Below are positions 27,940 to 38,501 of a DNA stretch of 64,000 nucleotides, one piece after another. Position 1 is the first letter of the stretch. The number at the start of each line of letters is the position of its first letter. Both the position numbers and the translations under genes were made by a program. The stretch is from Mesostigma viride (taxonomy: Eukaryota; Streptophyta; Mesostigmatophyceae; Mesostigmatales; Mesostigmataceae): positions 284,501-348,500 of the forward strand of contig RPFO01000584.1 of assembly GCA_009746045.1 (NCBI GenBank). Direction: 5' to 3'. Below the pieces are notes generated by a model. It was not told the origin of the DNA. It searched no databases and worked only from the letters and a program-made list of their open reading frames with translations.

Positions 27940-30900
27940 CTGTCTGAGGCAACCCCTACACACCTTAATTCACCCAAAGGGGAGGCCAGGTGCTCCAATG
28001 CAGATTTTATATCTGGGCAAAGAGAGGGTGATCTCCAGGTTCAGGGTGGCCCCAGGTCACCTGGAGAGGTACAGGTTCCTATGAAGACGTCCTTGACAGC
28101 TGGTGCAGCTGTAAGAATGGTGATGCTGGACAACCTGACAGCACAGTCCTGACTGTGCCAGGGACTGCTTCCTCCGTGTACCAGGAGTTGGGTGCCCGAA
28201 TCCACAACATGTTTGGGCATGCCACTTCTCTGTCAAACAACTTTGCCTTCCGTATGGGCAGGGCACCCCTTCTCAAGGCGTGCCAGCAAGCTGCCTCACG
28301 GTGTAAGTGCCAGTTGTCCTCCAACAAGCCCAGGAAATCACATGCCAAAGCTCTACCTCAGAGCTTTGGTGATCTGCAATGTGATATCCAACACATCAGG
28401 GGCATGCAACTGTTGGTGTGCGTGGACAGGTACACAAAGTACAAGGTGCTAGAGCATTTACCTTCTATGAAGAACAGGTATGTGCTGGCTGCCCTATAGA
28501 ATGTGAGAGCCAAGTTTCCTACCACAAGGATCCAGGTGGACATGCAGTTTCAGCATCTCAAGGGTGATCCCACCCTTCCTGAGTTGCTGGTTACACCTAG
28601 GGAGGCTCATGGGGAGCAGGGTGCTATAGAGAGGGCAATCCAGGAGGTCAAGAAATTGATCATCTCTGAAGACTGGGTACCCTTATCTGCACCTGCACTT
28701 GTCAGGAGTGCATGGTTGAGGAACGTGGAGCAGCAGCTGAACAGCAGGGTCAATTTCTACTATGATGGAGTTGCTGTCAGCCCAATGGGTCTATATCATG
28801 GCCTGTACCCCCCACATGTGCTGGAGGGCTGGAAACATGCTGCACATGTCACCTTTGCCAAGCTGAGGGAGAAGGACCGGGGTTGGAAGATGCTGGAGCC
28901 AACAGTGGGTCAGAGAGTATTAGCTTGGAAGGAACCGAGCCTGTATGGCAAACGTGGTAGCTGGAGTCCTGGGGTGGTTACCCAGGTTGATGAAGCTAGC
29001 CACGCATGCTTGGTCAGCATGGAGGACGAACCAAAGCATGTACACCGGCTGAGTTGGTCATATGTCAAGCCTAACCTGATGGATGAGGGCAGTCAGGCAC
29101 AAGGCTCACAGGATCTGCAGGATTTTCAGGTCCCAGGTGACATCACTGACGGAACGACCACATCTGTTGCAGGGGAATCTATCAGCCCTGGCCAGGTTGC
29201 AGAGGTACTTGTTGAACAGGCTGCAAGGTCAACAGCTAGGGAGTCAACTGTCAAGCCCAAGGCTCTAACCAAGCCCAGGGGGACAAGTTTGGCTGGATTG
29301 ATTGGGGCTCTGCAAAGGGCCAAGAAGCAGCCCAAGGTAGCCAAGCTCAGGTGGCATGGCAATCTGGGGCTGGACACTGCCTTAGAGGTAGACACTAATT
29401 CTCAGGTTTCCATTATTGGGACCAGAGCTGCAGCAGGGTACAGCATGACTGAGCCCAGCTATCAGTTTGTGTCTGACTTCAGTGGCGGGGTACACGTGAA
29501 GGTACTGGGTGAGGTATCTATTCCTATCCTTGGACAGGACACTGCATTTTGTGTCTTGGCGGGCTATCAGGGACCTGCTCTTCTGGGGCAGAATTTCCTA
29601 TGCCAGGATGGAGTAGTGATCACGTCCTCTCTCCTGACTAAGGAAGGGGCTGGTCAGGTCCCACTGATTAATTTCAGGACCACTCACCTATCACGTGCAG
29701 TAACCAGGTCGGCGTGTGCAAGTGTGCCAGAGGCAGGAGCCCTTGGTTGATGACCTCATATTGCCAGCTGCTAGTCATCCAAGCAGTTTGGGCATTGGTC
29801 CTCACTCACTTGCTGGACACAGCCCTATCAACTACCAAGGCCTGGTGAAGCTCATGTCCTCTCCCATTATGTGTCCCCAGGTCACACTGGGTCTGATTAA
29901 ATCTGGGGAGGACTGGATCTCCAAGAAATGTGTGGAACCTGTCAATGACCTGCCTCCTGCACGGCGTCTACTCAAGCTCAAGTTTGTCATCAAGATGAAG
30001 AAGGTGGTGGACGGGGTCAAGGTACAACATGTCATGCAGGCCAGTGCTGAATGAGTTCAAGGGTACTGGTGAGTGCACTGCTGAGGAGTTGTATACCCCT
30101 GGCATGTTGCATGACACTTGGAGGCTGCTGCTGTGTGTATTTCTAGGCCTTCTCAACAAGGGCTTGGACTATGGCTCACTGGTGGTAGACTTCAAGAGAG
30201 CATTTCTGGAGGGGGATGCAGAGGTGGCCCAGGAAAAGTGGGAGGGCAAGACGCCTTTCTATGTCAGGGTGCCTGCTGTATGGAAAAGGGACATTCACAC
30301 TGAGTTCCTTAAAATCCTCAAGGGCCTGGAGGGCCTGAGGTCAAGTCCAATAATCTGGAGGGAGACTCTCAACCGTTTCCTGAAGGAGCATTGCAACTTG
30401 AAGGTTTCTCCTGTAGACCCCTGTCTGTTTCTGGGGCAATGGGAAGGCCTACCAGTGTATGCTTCGCTGCACGGGGATGACCTGCACCTGCTGGCTCCTA
30501 CGTCGTGGCTTAAGCAGTTGATCTCCATCATTAAGTCCAAGTTTCCACTGGGTAGGGAGCAATGGCAGGTGGAGAATGAGCCTCTGCTGTTTGTGGGCAT
30601 GGAGGCCACACTGGTGAAGAAGGGGGGAGAATGGCGTATGCTGCTGGTGGGGGGTAACGCTTATCAAGAAACCCTCTGATTAGCAAGCTTCATCCAGTCA
30701 TCACACAGGCACTGTGCCCTATGGTCAGGGGCATGGTTGCTTGGGTGGCAGGTATTTCCAGGCCAGACCTTATGGTCATAGCCAGGTTGCCTGATGACAT
30801 GCTGATGGAGCTAGGGTCTGCCAAGGTGGCTGATCAGGTCAGGGCTTCATCTGGCATTCTGTTGTCTGCAGTGGATTTATCACAACCCATTTGCATGGAG

Positions 30901-31383
30901 CTGTATGTGGATAGCTCAATGGACAGCAGGCAGGTCTCCAAGGTCAGGGGCAGGGCTGCAGGGCTCTTTGTGCTCAGACAGGAAGGCCTGGGGAGTTTGG
31001 TGAGCTGGTTTAGTCGCCTGCACAAACGGGTGGCTGTCAGCAGTGATGTGGCAGAATGCAGGCCTATTTGTGAAGGCATTCACACAAGCCTCTATCTGAA
31101 GGAGTTGCTTCATCAGATGACTTCTAACACTCCTTGGCCACTTCAGGTTACCACTCTTCTCAAAACAGACTCCATGGGGATGGTGCAGTTTGTGCACAGA
31201 CAGATGGCCAGAAGTAGGGACTTGGATTATCTCCTTCTTAAGGAATTGTCCTCATTGGCCAACATTGAGCATATCCCTGGGGTTGACAATCCTGCTGATG
31301 CTTTGACCAAGCTAGTGCAGAAGGCAGCAGTGCAGTACAAGGTTCTTCAGTCTCTGATGGACCCATCTCAGCAAGCTGTCTAA
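27940..31383 (+). pseudogene. pol: Copia-like Pol of C2: integrase, protease-like, RT, RNase H
   Basis: Domain order from 5': integrase 28160-29060 (GARIHNMFGH zinc region, CDIQHIRGM, VDMQFQHLKGD, GAIERAIQEVK), with a C-to-T nonsense codon at 28497; retropepsin-like domain 29371-29610 (VDTNSQVSII at 29388 on, LGEVSIPI, ALLGQNFL); RT ~29830-30680 (VVDFKRAFLEGD, RSSPIIW, HGDD at 30470-30481); RNase H 30721-31383 (LYVDSSMDSRQ, DVAECRPICEG, KTDSMGMVQFVHR, NPADALTKL). The RNase H is clearly of Ty1/copia type. A ~210-bp deletion after VRM at 28117 and frameshifts near 29750, 30050 and 30690 inactivate it. The homologous C3 pol has the same order, so the order is not caused by decay. Confidence 0.85.
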
Positions 31384-31770
31384 GCTGGTGCCTGGTTATA
31401 GGGCATTGGAGAAGCAGATTGTGTGGTAGTGTCAGCATTGTGACTGGCATAATACCTGTATTTTAGTCTGTACTAAGGCTCATGGACCATGGTACACTCA
31501 CTCTGATCATAATCAGGATACAGCCAAGTTTTGGCTGGGGTTCATGCTGTTGACTACACAAGGTTGACTGGTCCATTACAGACCATGTATTCTATTTTAA
31601 AAGAAATGTATATTTGTACATACTTCTCACAATGGTCTGGGAACCTTCATACTGGGGTTTATAGGGCGGGGTTCGATTCCCTGGTATTATGTTTCTACAA
31701 GCTGGTCTGTTCAGTGTCCATTTTCCCATGCAGTAAAAGTCCTAAATTTAGGACCAAGTGGAATTAAAAT
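31384..31770 (+). other. 3' noncoding region of C2 with tRNA T-arm-like segment
   Basis: No gene. At 31660-31690 the sequence GCGGGGTTCGATTCCCTG can form a tRNA T-arm (stem CGGGG/CCCTG, loop TTCGATT). A similar T-arm-like segment lies after C3 pol (57030-57048). AT-rich sequence and the palindrome GTCCTAAATTTAGGAC (31739) follow; the palindrome recurs at 44555. Confidence 0.5.
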
Positions 31771-32099
31771 ATATATATGCAAACATTAAATTTTGACCCT
31801 GGCATTCGTGCCCATGACAGATAACACACTTTTTTAGTTCCTATCAAAAACCTGGGGTCAAATAATTACATTTAGTGCATGAATGGGCCCTGCCACCTGC
31901 CAGACCTCAAAGCGCGAATTGGGCCAAAATGTGGGTTTTAGGACCAATAGGACCAATTAGTGTCAACGCATTACCATGCTATCCACACGGTCCCTTGAGC
32001 ATGTTACAAGCGCTAGGGGACCCTACGAGGCCTTGGGATGGCGGGGCAGCGTATAACAAGGCCATACCCTGCTGTGGCTGCCTCTATATATACGCGTGC
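31771..32099. other. Noncoding spacer
   Basis: I see no gene or clear repeat here. TTTAGGACC-type motifs occur at 31747 and 31937. A TATATATA stretch lies near 32082-32091. Confidence 0.4.
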
Positions 32100-32103
32100 T
32101 TAA

Positions 32104-35100
32104 GGGGACTCGGCGCGGCGAATATTTTCCGCACCAAAAAAAATTCCGCGGTACCCTCCGTACCGTGAAAAGTGGGTGCACGGTGCGCGCACCCCTTGCG
32201 GAAGTGGCCATGGCGACTGCTTTTAGACGAAACGTGACAAATCTGGCTCGCGAAAAGCAGAAAAAATGCTCGATTCTTGGAGAAAATTAGTTACTGATTC
32301 TAATTTATGGTGGGATAGTTGCGATCCATAATGTCGCGGGCTCTTTTTCTTTACCATCGGCAGGGGGGGTCCGGCCTGAATTTCCGTCGGGATGAATAAA
32401 GTATAATTGATGCCTGCAGGTGTGATTGTCGATTGTTGCCAGTTTTGATGGTCCTAATGGAAGCTAGTTTAATGATGTTTCTAAAGCCGTAAAAATTCCC
32501 GCTGCTATCTTTACCTTTCCCATCATTTTGCGGTAAGATAACATTAGGCCTGCGCGATGCGCGCCCGACCTCGATCTCCATGAAAGGGTGGCCTTTCTTG
32601 TGCGCCTGGGCACGAATAAATGCCCGTTATGGTACGTTCTTGTATCAAACGTCCTAAGATAGCGCTTTCCTGCTTTCTTAGCTCGTTGAGCGTAAGCTTT
32701 TTGCCTTCTTTCCGACCAGATGCAGCCATGAAGTTGCGGGTCCTGGCGCTGCATCGCTGGATTCCTGGATGTTTTTTAGCAAGTTCGTCTGTGACGTGGC
32801 TGGCTTGCTGCAGCGCGTGGCCCACAACCTGTCGGGAAGGTGTAATGCTTTTATTTCCATGCTTCTCTGAAATTTCTTTTGCTTTATAGACAGTTGTGTT
32901 CGAGGAAATTCACGCGGTCTTCCTAAGCAGCGGCATCATTTTCCCCAGACACTGACGAGCTGGCACCTGTCTCCTAAAGAAAGTGGCTCGTGCTTGTTAG
33001 AAAGGAGGCAGTGTGCATTTTGCGGGACACAATGCTTTGGTGGCACATGCGTCAGGTAGGTTGTTCCAATGGTCTCTTCACCTTTCCCACTGAGTAAATG
33101 ATAGCCTTTGTCATGCTAACCAGAGCAGCTAGCCACAGGTTGGCTGGATAAAAAGTCAGCTTATTTTCTCTTTATATACTGCGTGTGTGGTCCTCCACAT
33201 GTCCGGCTTGTTGGGCATTTTGGAACAGGGTTTTTAATGTGTTGTTGGGTGGAACAACTTGGTTGTTGGCACAAAATCACACATTATTAGCCTGAGATAG
33301 GCATGGCATATGCTGCTCAGGCGTGTCGTCCTACCAGCCTTGTTGTTAACTCGTCGTCTGTCCCACTACCTCTGGAGAGGACTGAGTTTTTCTCAGTCCT
33401 CTCCTGAGGACCGAGTTTTGAGGTTCTGTACAAAATTCGCCCCGGTCAGAATGTTTGACAAAAAAATTCTCTCAAAATTTATTCAAATACTACGTGAAAA
33501 GATCTTTCTTGGACATATTTTTGGGATTTTTTTGGATTTGGTATGAGCGGCTAAATGTACGGTCAAAGTACAGGTGGTAAGGGTACTTTTCCGCGTGAAA
33601 CGCGAGTTCCGGAAATGCACGACCTAGCCATGGCGGCTCGCGCCCATGCATGCAGTTTACGTTTGCGGACGAGTTAGCTGTCCAAACTCAGGAAATAGAT
33701 TTTATATGTCCTATAGATGATAAATCCTAATTTTTAGCTCGCAGGGATGCGATTTACCCGGTGTCGGCACTGTTCTTGCTGGAAAAAACTGCGATAAGGC
33801 AGGTCGACGGAATTGATGACTGCGCTTGCTTTCCGGCGCAATTTCAATGGCTGATAGGTTTCTTTCTACATTTTAACATGTATTGTATTAGAATAAATTG
33901 AGTGGCAGTATAGATTTGATGATTTCGACCACTCTGTCACGTCATGGTCTATGTGCCGCAAAGTGCCACTTTTGCGGGCACCGCCTGGGCCAAGGTAACG
34001 CCAGCCGTGCCAGGTAAAGTCGGATTATCGTTGCCTCTTCGTTTCTTGATGTTCTTACATGAGTTTAAGCTTGCCAGGCGTTGTCAGGTTCAAGTCTTGA
34101 TGCTCTTTCTTGACCGTTGCCTGCCCCTCTCTAAAACCCCCTTTTCAGATGATGTTAGCAGGCATTTGCCTTAACCCAGTGTAGTTGTGCAGGGTTTTAG
34201 GAGCTGTGCAGGTTTAAACACCTTCATAGATGTTAGTTATTCTTTTGCTACGTTCATACTGCGTGATTGTGTGGCCACGGCCTGCGTCAAGGGTGCTTTC
34301 AAGCTTATACGGGTGAGTGAAAAGTCTTGGTGACAAACCACTGCCATCATGTGCCAGCAACTATGTTGGCCACATCATGGCAAGGCAAAACAGTTATAGC
34401 CATATCTATTGTTGTTAGAAACAATGGAAAGATGCTTAACCTACCCATTATATTGGTGGTTGACACTTATAACATAACCCTTTGTTGGTAGGTATCCAAG
34501 CCCATTCCCTACGTGCATGCATAGGCTCTCACTACATGATAAGGTATGATACAACTGCAGCATGATGATGCAAGTGTGTTGTCCTATTACGCTTGAAGGG
34601 AAGTGAGTTGATTGGGATGGTTGGTGGCCACGGTGGTGTGTAGTATGACCGCACTTACATGCTAGCAAAGTTAGCAAAAGCCCCATTCCTCTCCTGAGGA
34701 CTGAGAGTTTTTTAAGTGTTTCAGGCAGTGGCAGTGGCCAAATTGAGCCCAGTTTTTTGCCACGTGTCAAGAACTATATTGTTTACATGCCTATATTTTT
34801 CTAACGTGTACCATGATTTGATTAAATTTTCCCCACTCGCTCTTATCCCGAAAAATGCAAATTCGCCGAGGGTGTCATATGTCCGAGTAATTTCCAGGTG
34901 TTTGGGTCAAGTTTTCACTAACGCAGCATTTTTTCCAGCAAATTGACATCAAATACACCCTCGATCCACATCAAAACATTTGGGATGGACCCCCCACCTA
35001 GTCGCTACACCCGGTTGAAAAAGGTCAACTCAGTCCTCTTTTGAGGACTGAGTTGGGACAGACGACGAGTTAAGGGTAGACTCACAAGGCTGGCTGTGCC

Positions 35101-35739
35101 GATGGAGGGGTGGGGCGTATGACGCTCCGGACATCCTCCTTACACTCCGTGATCAAAGTGGGCATGTTTTTGGGTGTCTAGGGTAGCAAAACAGATGTCA
35201 TTTTGGCTCAGCACTAGCTCAATTCTCTTTTAGCGTCTACCCAGGTGGCATCACAGGAAAATCAATAACTTGAGCTACGCTTGTCAGAATGAGCTCAAAC
35301 TTTGGGGTTGTGTTTCCCCCCACTCAGTGGAATATCGCATGGATGGATGACCCAATCTGATGTGTTAATGATTTGATTTATTTTTTTTGGCTCAAAAAAG
35401 TACCCATTTTGCGGGAAAATTAATAACTCAAACAAATGTGACCATTTTGGCCATGTAAATAGCCCAGCTTTTTAAAAAGTGGGGGAACTTTGCAGAAATG
35501 TATGGGCAGGTCATTTGGATAAGTGGTTTGTCTTGGGCAAAATATCTCATAAATAGCGTCTTTTTCTATTTTTAGCTCGCCACCGGTGCGTGGTTGGGGG
35601 TAGTACCCCCAACAAGTGGTGGCATGAATGTCCAAACATCATATTTATGGTACTCAATCATCACTAGATGGTTCCCGAGTGCATTGGAACTGATATTCAT
35701 TAAAGTCAGTTTTTCAGGCTTTTGGACGTGCGAGTCCCC
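32104..35739. mobile_element. TTAA-flanked decayed element (possible piggyBac-type)
   Basis: GGGGACTCG at 32104-32112 and its inverted copy CGAGTCCCC at 35731-35739 are each bordered by TTAA (32100-32103, 35740-35743). A TTAA target is typical of piggyBac-type transposons. No transposase is recognisable in the 3.6 kb. The inverted repeat is only 9-10 bp, so chance cannot be excluded. The 32150-32900 part resembles 57490-58200 at low identity. A second inverted-repeat element lies inside (33337-35093). Confidence 0.35.
33337..35093. mobile_element. Noncoding inverted-repeat element
   Basis: The left end, CCAGCCTTGT then AACTCGTCGTCTGTCCCA then AGAGGACTGAGTT, is found inverted at the right end (35024-35093), with a 7-10 bp offset after the first block. 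A GAGGACTGAG/CTCAGTCCTC hairpin motif is repeated inside (33378-33412, 34686-34706, 35026-35050). No coding region is seen. Confidence 0.5.
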
Positions 35740-35743
35740 TTAA

Positions 35744-35917
35744 CGGTGTCACAGATGGTGCAGGTAATGCAATATACGGTTGCATGGTTGCTGAGGTTGC
35801 CCGGCTTGAACATGGCCCACCCCTTGCGGTAAACTTTCTCTAAGCATATGCCAAACCTTCTTTGACATCACGGACATGCTGGCCACCACCCAGCGATGAA
35901 AAAACAATGCATTTTCA
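35744..35917. other. Unassigned single-copy stretch left of unit A array
   Basis: A short minus-strand frame passes from the unit A head into this stretch (FKPGNLSNHATVYCITC). I do not recognise it. It shows that the head of unit A (35918-36042) belongs to this locus and was duplicated with unit A. Confidence 0.3.
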
Positions 35918-36496
35918 TGTCCCACGTAGCTCCCACAAAAACCAGCATCTTCATTAAAACAATAAGTGGAAGCATACATGTGACACTAATTGACATGCCC
36001 GGAGGCACGCCGTTCAAGGCCCTTCATGAAGTACGTTGCCCTAGAGGCAACCAAGACAAGGGTGGGTGGGTGGGGAGCAAAGAAAGAGGCCGACAAAACC
36101 AGCCAGAGCGGCTTTTAGTCGCAAAACCTCCCTTATCCCTAGCTAACTGACGTCATTAAACCCTTATGTTCAGTGGATGCTAGTAAGACGCTAACCGTAC
36201 AGACCGGGGGTAGAATATCCCGAATCTGCACGGCTAGTATTAAATAATGCGTAGGTTGTTCTTTTCAGGGGCACTGCACCTCACGCCCCGTTCCGCCCGG
36301 GTATAATCAACCCAAGCGCGGAACGCACATTTTATTTAATTCATTCTTCAACCATGCACTATATTGCATCTACTAATCACAAAAGCTCTAGCCAAACAGC
36401 TACGAGTAAACACTACGACCTATAAGCCGCTCATCCAGCGGCCTCTTGTTCCCGCATTCACGTATAGAAGAAACTCCGTTCAAAGAACCCCGATTC
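35918..36496. repeat. Repeat unit A, tandem copy 2 (internally deleted)
   Basis: It starts CATGTCCCACGTAGC. After the 125-bp head there is a 26-bp filler (GGTGGGTGGGTGGGG type) in place of ~815 bp, then the last ~430 bp of unit A. A complete copy follows directly. Confidence 0.85.
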
Positions 36497-37871
36497 ATGT
36501 CCCACGTAGCTCCCACAAAAACCAGCATCTTCATTAAAACAATAAGTGGAAGCATACATGTGACACTAATTGACATGCCCGGAGGCACGCCGTTCAAGGC
36601 CCTTCATGAAGTACGTTGCCCAATCACCCCCGCCCTGGCTTTCCCTTGAAGCCGCACTCCACCTTGCTCGTTGTCACAAGTGACCGCCCTGCCGCAAAAC
36701 GGGAGCCCCCCCACATCGGGAGGCGTGTGCCCGGCGGCTGTGGATGCATGGCCAGGCCCAAAAAGGCCCAGCGCATTTGCACTGCGATTGCGCACGGCCA
36801 GCCTATCATGACCCCTCTCGGGGCCCCGAGTCGGTACCGCTATGGCCGTCTCCCCATAGACCCGGGGTGCTTCGAGAAAAAACGTGGACCTAGCCCAGGC
36901 CCCGCCAGCCCGGATGCCCGAGGCCACAGCCCCAGGCACCTGGCTGAACGAGAGTCCGTTCAGCCAAGACCGCATTCCCCCCGAGGTTTCTATGCGTGGG
37001 GAAAAAATTTCTAGCTTAGGCGCTTTTCCCATCGCCGTCCCCAGCCCCAACCACCCCCCCTCGGCGGAAGGCAATTGCAAAGTTTGCTGGCCAGCAGCAA
37101 TTTCCGAAGAAAAAGCCGCAGGCCGCGGACCGAGACACGGGTCGCCAGTGCCAGCCATCCGGCTCCAACCCGGGGTGCAAGCATCCCCAGGTACGGAGCA
37201 CCAGCTCGCGCACTGGGCCGACCGAGCGACAGTTGAGCACCTGTCACGGCATCCGGCCCACCAAAGACCCCAAGCTGGGGAAAAGGTGCGGACCGGAGGT
37301 AATCATTTTCTTTTCGTTAACCGGGCGAGGAACTACGCCTGGCCGGTTAACAACTGGAAGTCTCACCACTGGCCAAGTGGCCAGTGCAACCAGTGCTTTT
37401 GGGATTTTGCTCCGCAGCACCCATAGCTGCGGCTGCCGCCGCAACGACAACGAGCAAAGAAAGAGGCCGACAAAACCAGCCAGAGCGGCTTTTAGTCGCA
37501 AAACCTCCCTTATCCCTAGCTAACTGACGTCATTAAACCCTTATGTTCAGTGGATGCTAGTAAGACGCTAACCGTACAGACCGGGGGTAGAATATCCCGA
37601 ATCTGCACGGCTAGTATTAAATAATGCGTAGGTTGTTCTTTTCAGGGGCACTGCACCTCACGCCCCGTTCCGCCCGGGTATAATCAACCCAAGCGCGGAA
37701 CGCACATTTTATTTAATTCATTCTTCAACCATGCACTATATTGCATCTACTAATCACAAAAGCTCTAGCCAAACAGCTACGAGTAAACACTACGACCTAT
37801 AAGCCGCTCATCCAGCGGCCTCTTGTTCCCGCATTCACGTATAGAAGAAACTCCGTTCAAAGAACCCCGAT
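36497..37871. repeat. Repeat unit A, tandem copy 3 (complete, 1375 bp)
   Basis: This is the complete unit: the 125-bp head CATGTCCCACG...GTTGCCC plus the body, which is nearly identical to 1-1291. No conserved ORF or known family is recognised. A LINE, SINE or gene-derived origin cannot be decided from sequence alone. Confidence 0.85.
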
Positions 37872-37979
37872 GCATTGCAACTAACACATGAATGCAGCCA
37901 AATCAAGTTACAAAACAACGTTGTGCTAACATGCAACGCTTTGTGAGCGAATTCAGGGTGCATGTAACATGTAAACCAT

Positions 37980-38414
37980 TCGTGGTTCTCTGAACATAGT
38001 TTCTTTATAGTGAGATGGAAGGGTAGCCGCTATAGCTAGGTTATTGGGTTCACGTGACATACCTTTTTTTGAGGCCGGTGCGGCCTGATCCGGATCAGTC
38101 GTGGCCAAAGCTTTGGCCAGTTTTTCTTGGCCAGGTGGCAGGAGCTACGTTGAGATATAAACCTGCCACTGTCTAGGTTTCTTGGCTCATGGCGTAGTGA
38201 TTAACTAGATCTAGATTCTTTCTCTCACGCAATATGTGACCTAATAGCCCCGGCAGCCTTACGTAAGCTGCCGGCAATTAGAACGCCACATTGCGTCATT
38301 TGTTCAGACGCAACATTTGCGTGGCGAAAAAATGCCGTCCGGGCCAAGGCCGCATGACACGCAAAAAAGGACAAAAACAAACCCACCTAGCTAAGGTCGG
38401 CCTCTTTTCTTTTC
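37980..38414 (+). repeat. Split direct repeat A1
   Basis: A 435-bp repeat from TCGTGGTTCTCTGAAC to CCTCTTTTCTTTTC, copied at 42887-43318. It contains a TATAAA (38156-38161) and several short hairpins (AAAGCTTT, GCCGGCAG/CTGCCGGC). It probably carries the promoter. Confidence 0.9.
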
Positions 38415-38501
38415 ACGAGGGCGGCGACAGCAAGCCAGGGGAAACGAACCTCTGGTTTGACGAACCTGTACTGTCGGAGCCATTTTTGGCCCTGAGCAGC
38501 A

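Larger units (their letters stand above)
26664..31770 (+). mobile_element. Copia-like unit C2 (gag-IN-PR-RT-RH order)
   Basis: The most complete copia-like unit. A leader AAAACGTCGGCC shared with C1 is followed by gag, in-frame TGA, integrase, a retropepsin-like domain, RT and a copia-type RNase H, and then a noncoding 3' region with a tRNA T-arm-like segment. I compared the 5' leader with the 3' region and found no LTR and no primer-binding site. The pol part is broken by a deletion, a nonsense codon and several frameshifts. The right limit is uncertain and set after the palindrome GTCCTAAATTTAGGAC at 31739. Confidence 0.75.

Noticed and set aside
25963-31770. LTRs of copia-like unit C2
   Set aside because: The leader (26664-26823) and 3' region (31384-31770) share no long direct repeat, and no TGG-type primer-binding site follows any candidate LTR end. 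An LTR outside the preserved part cannot be excluded.
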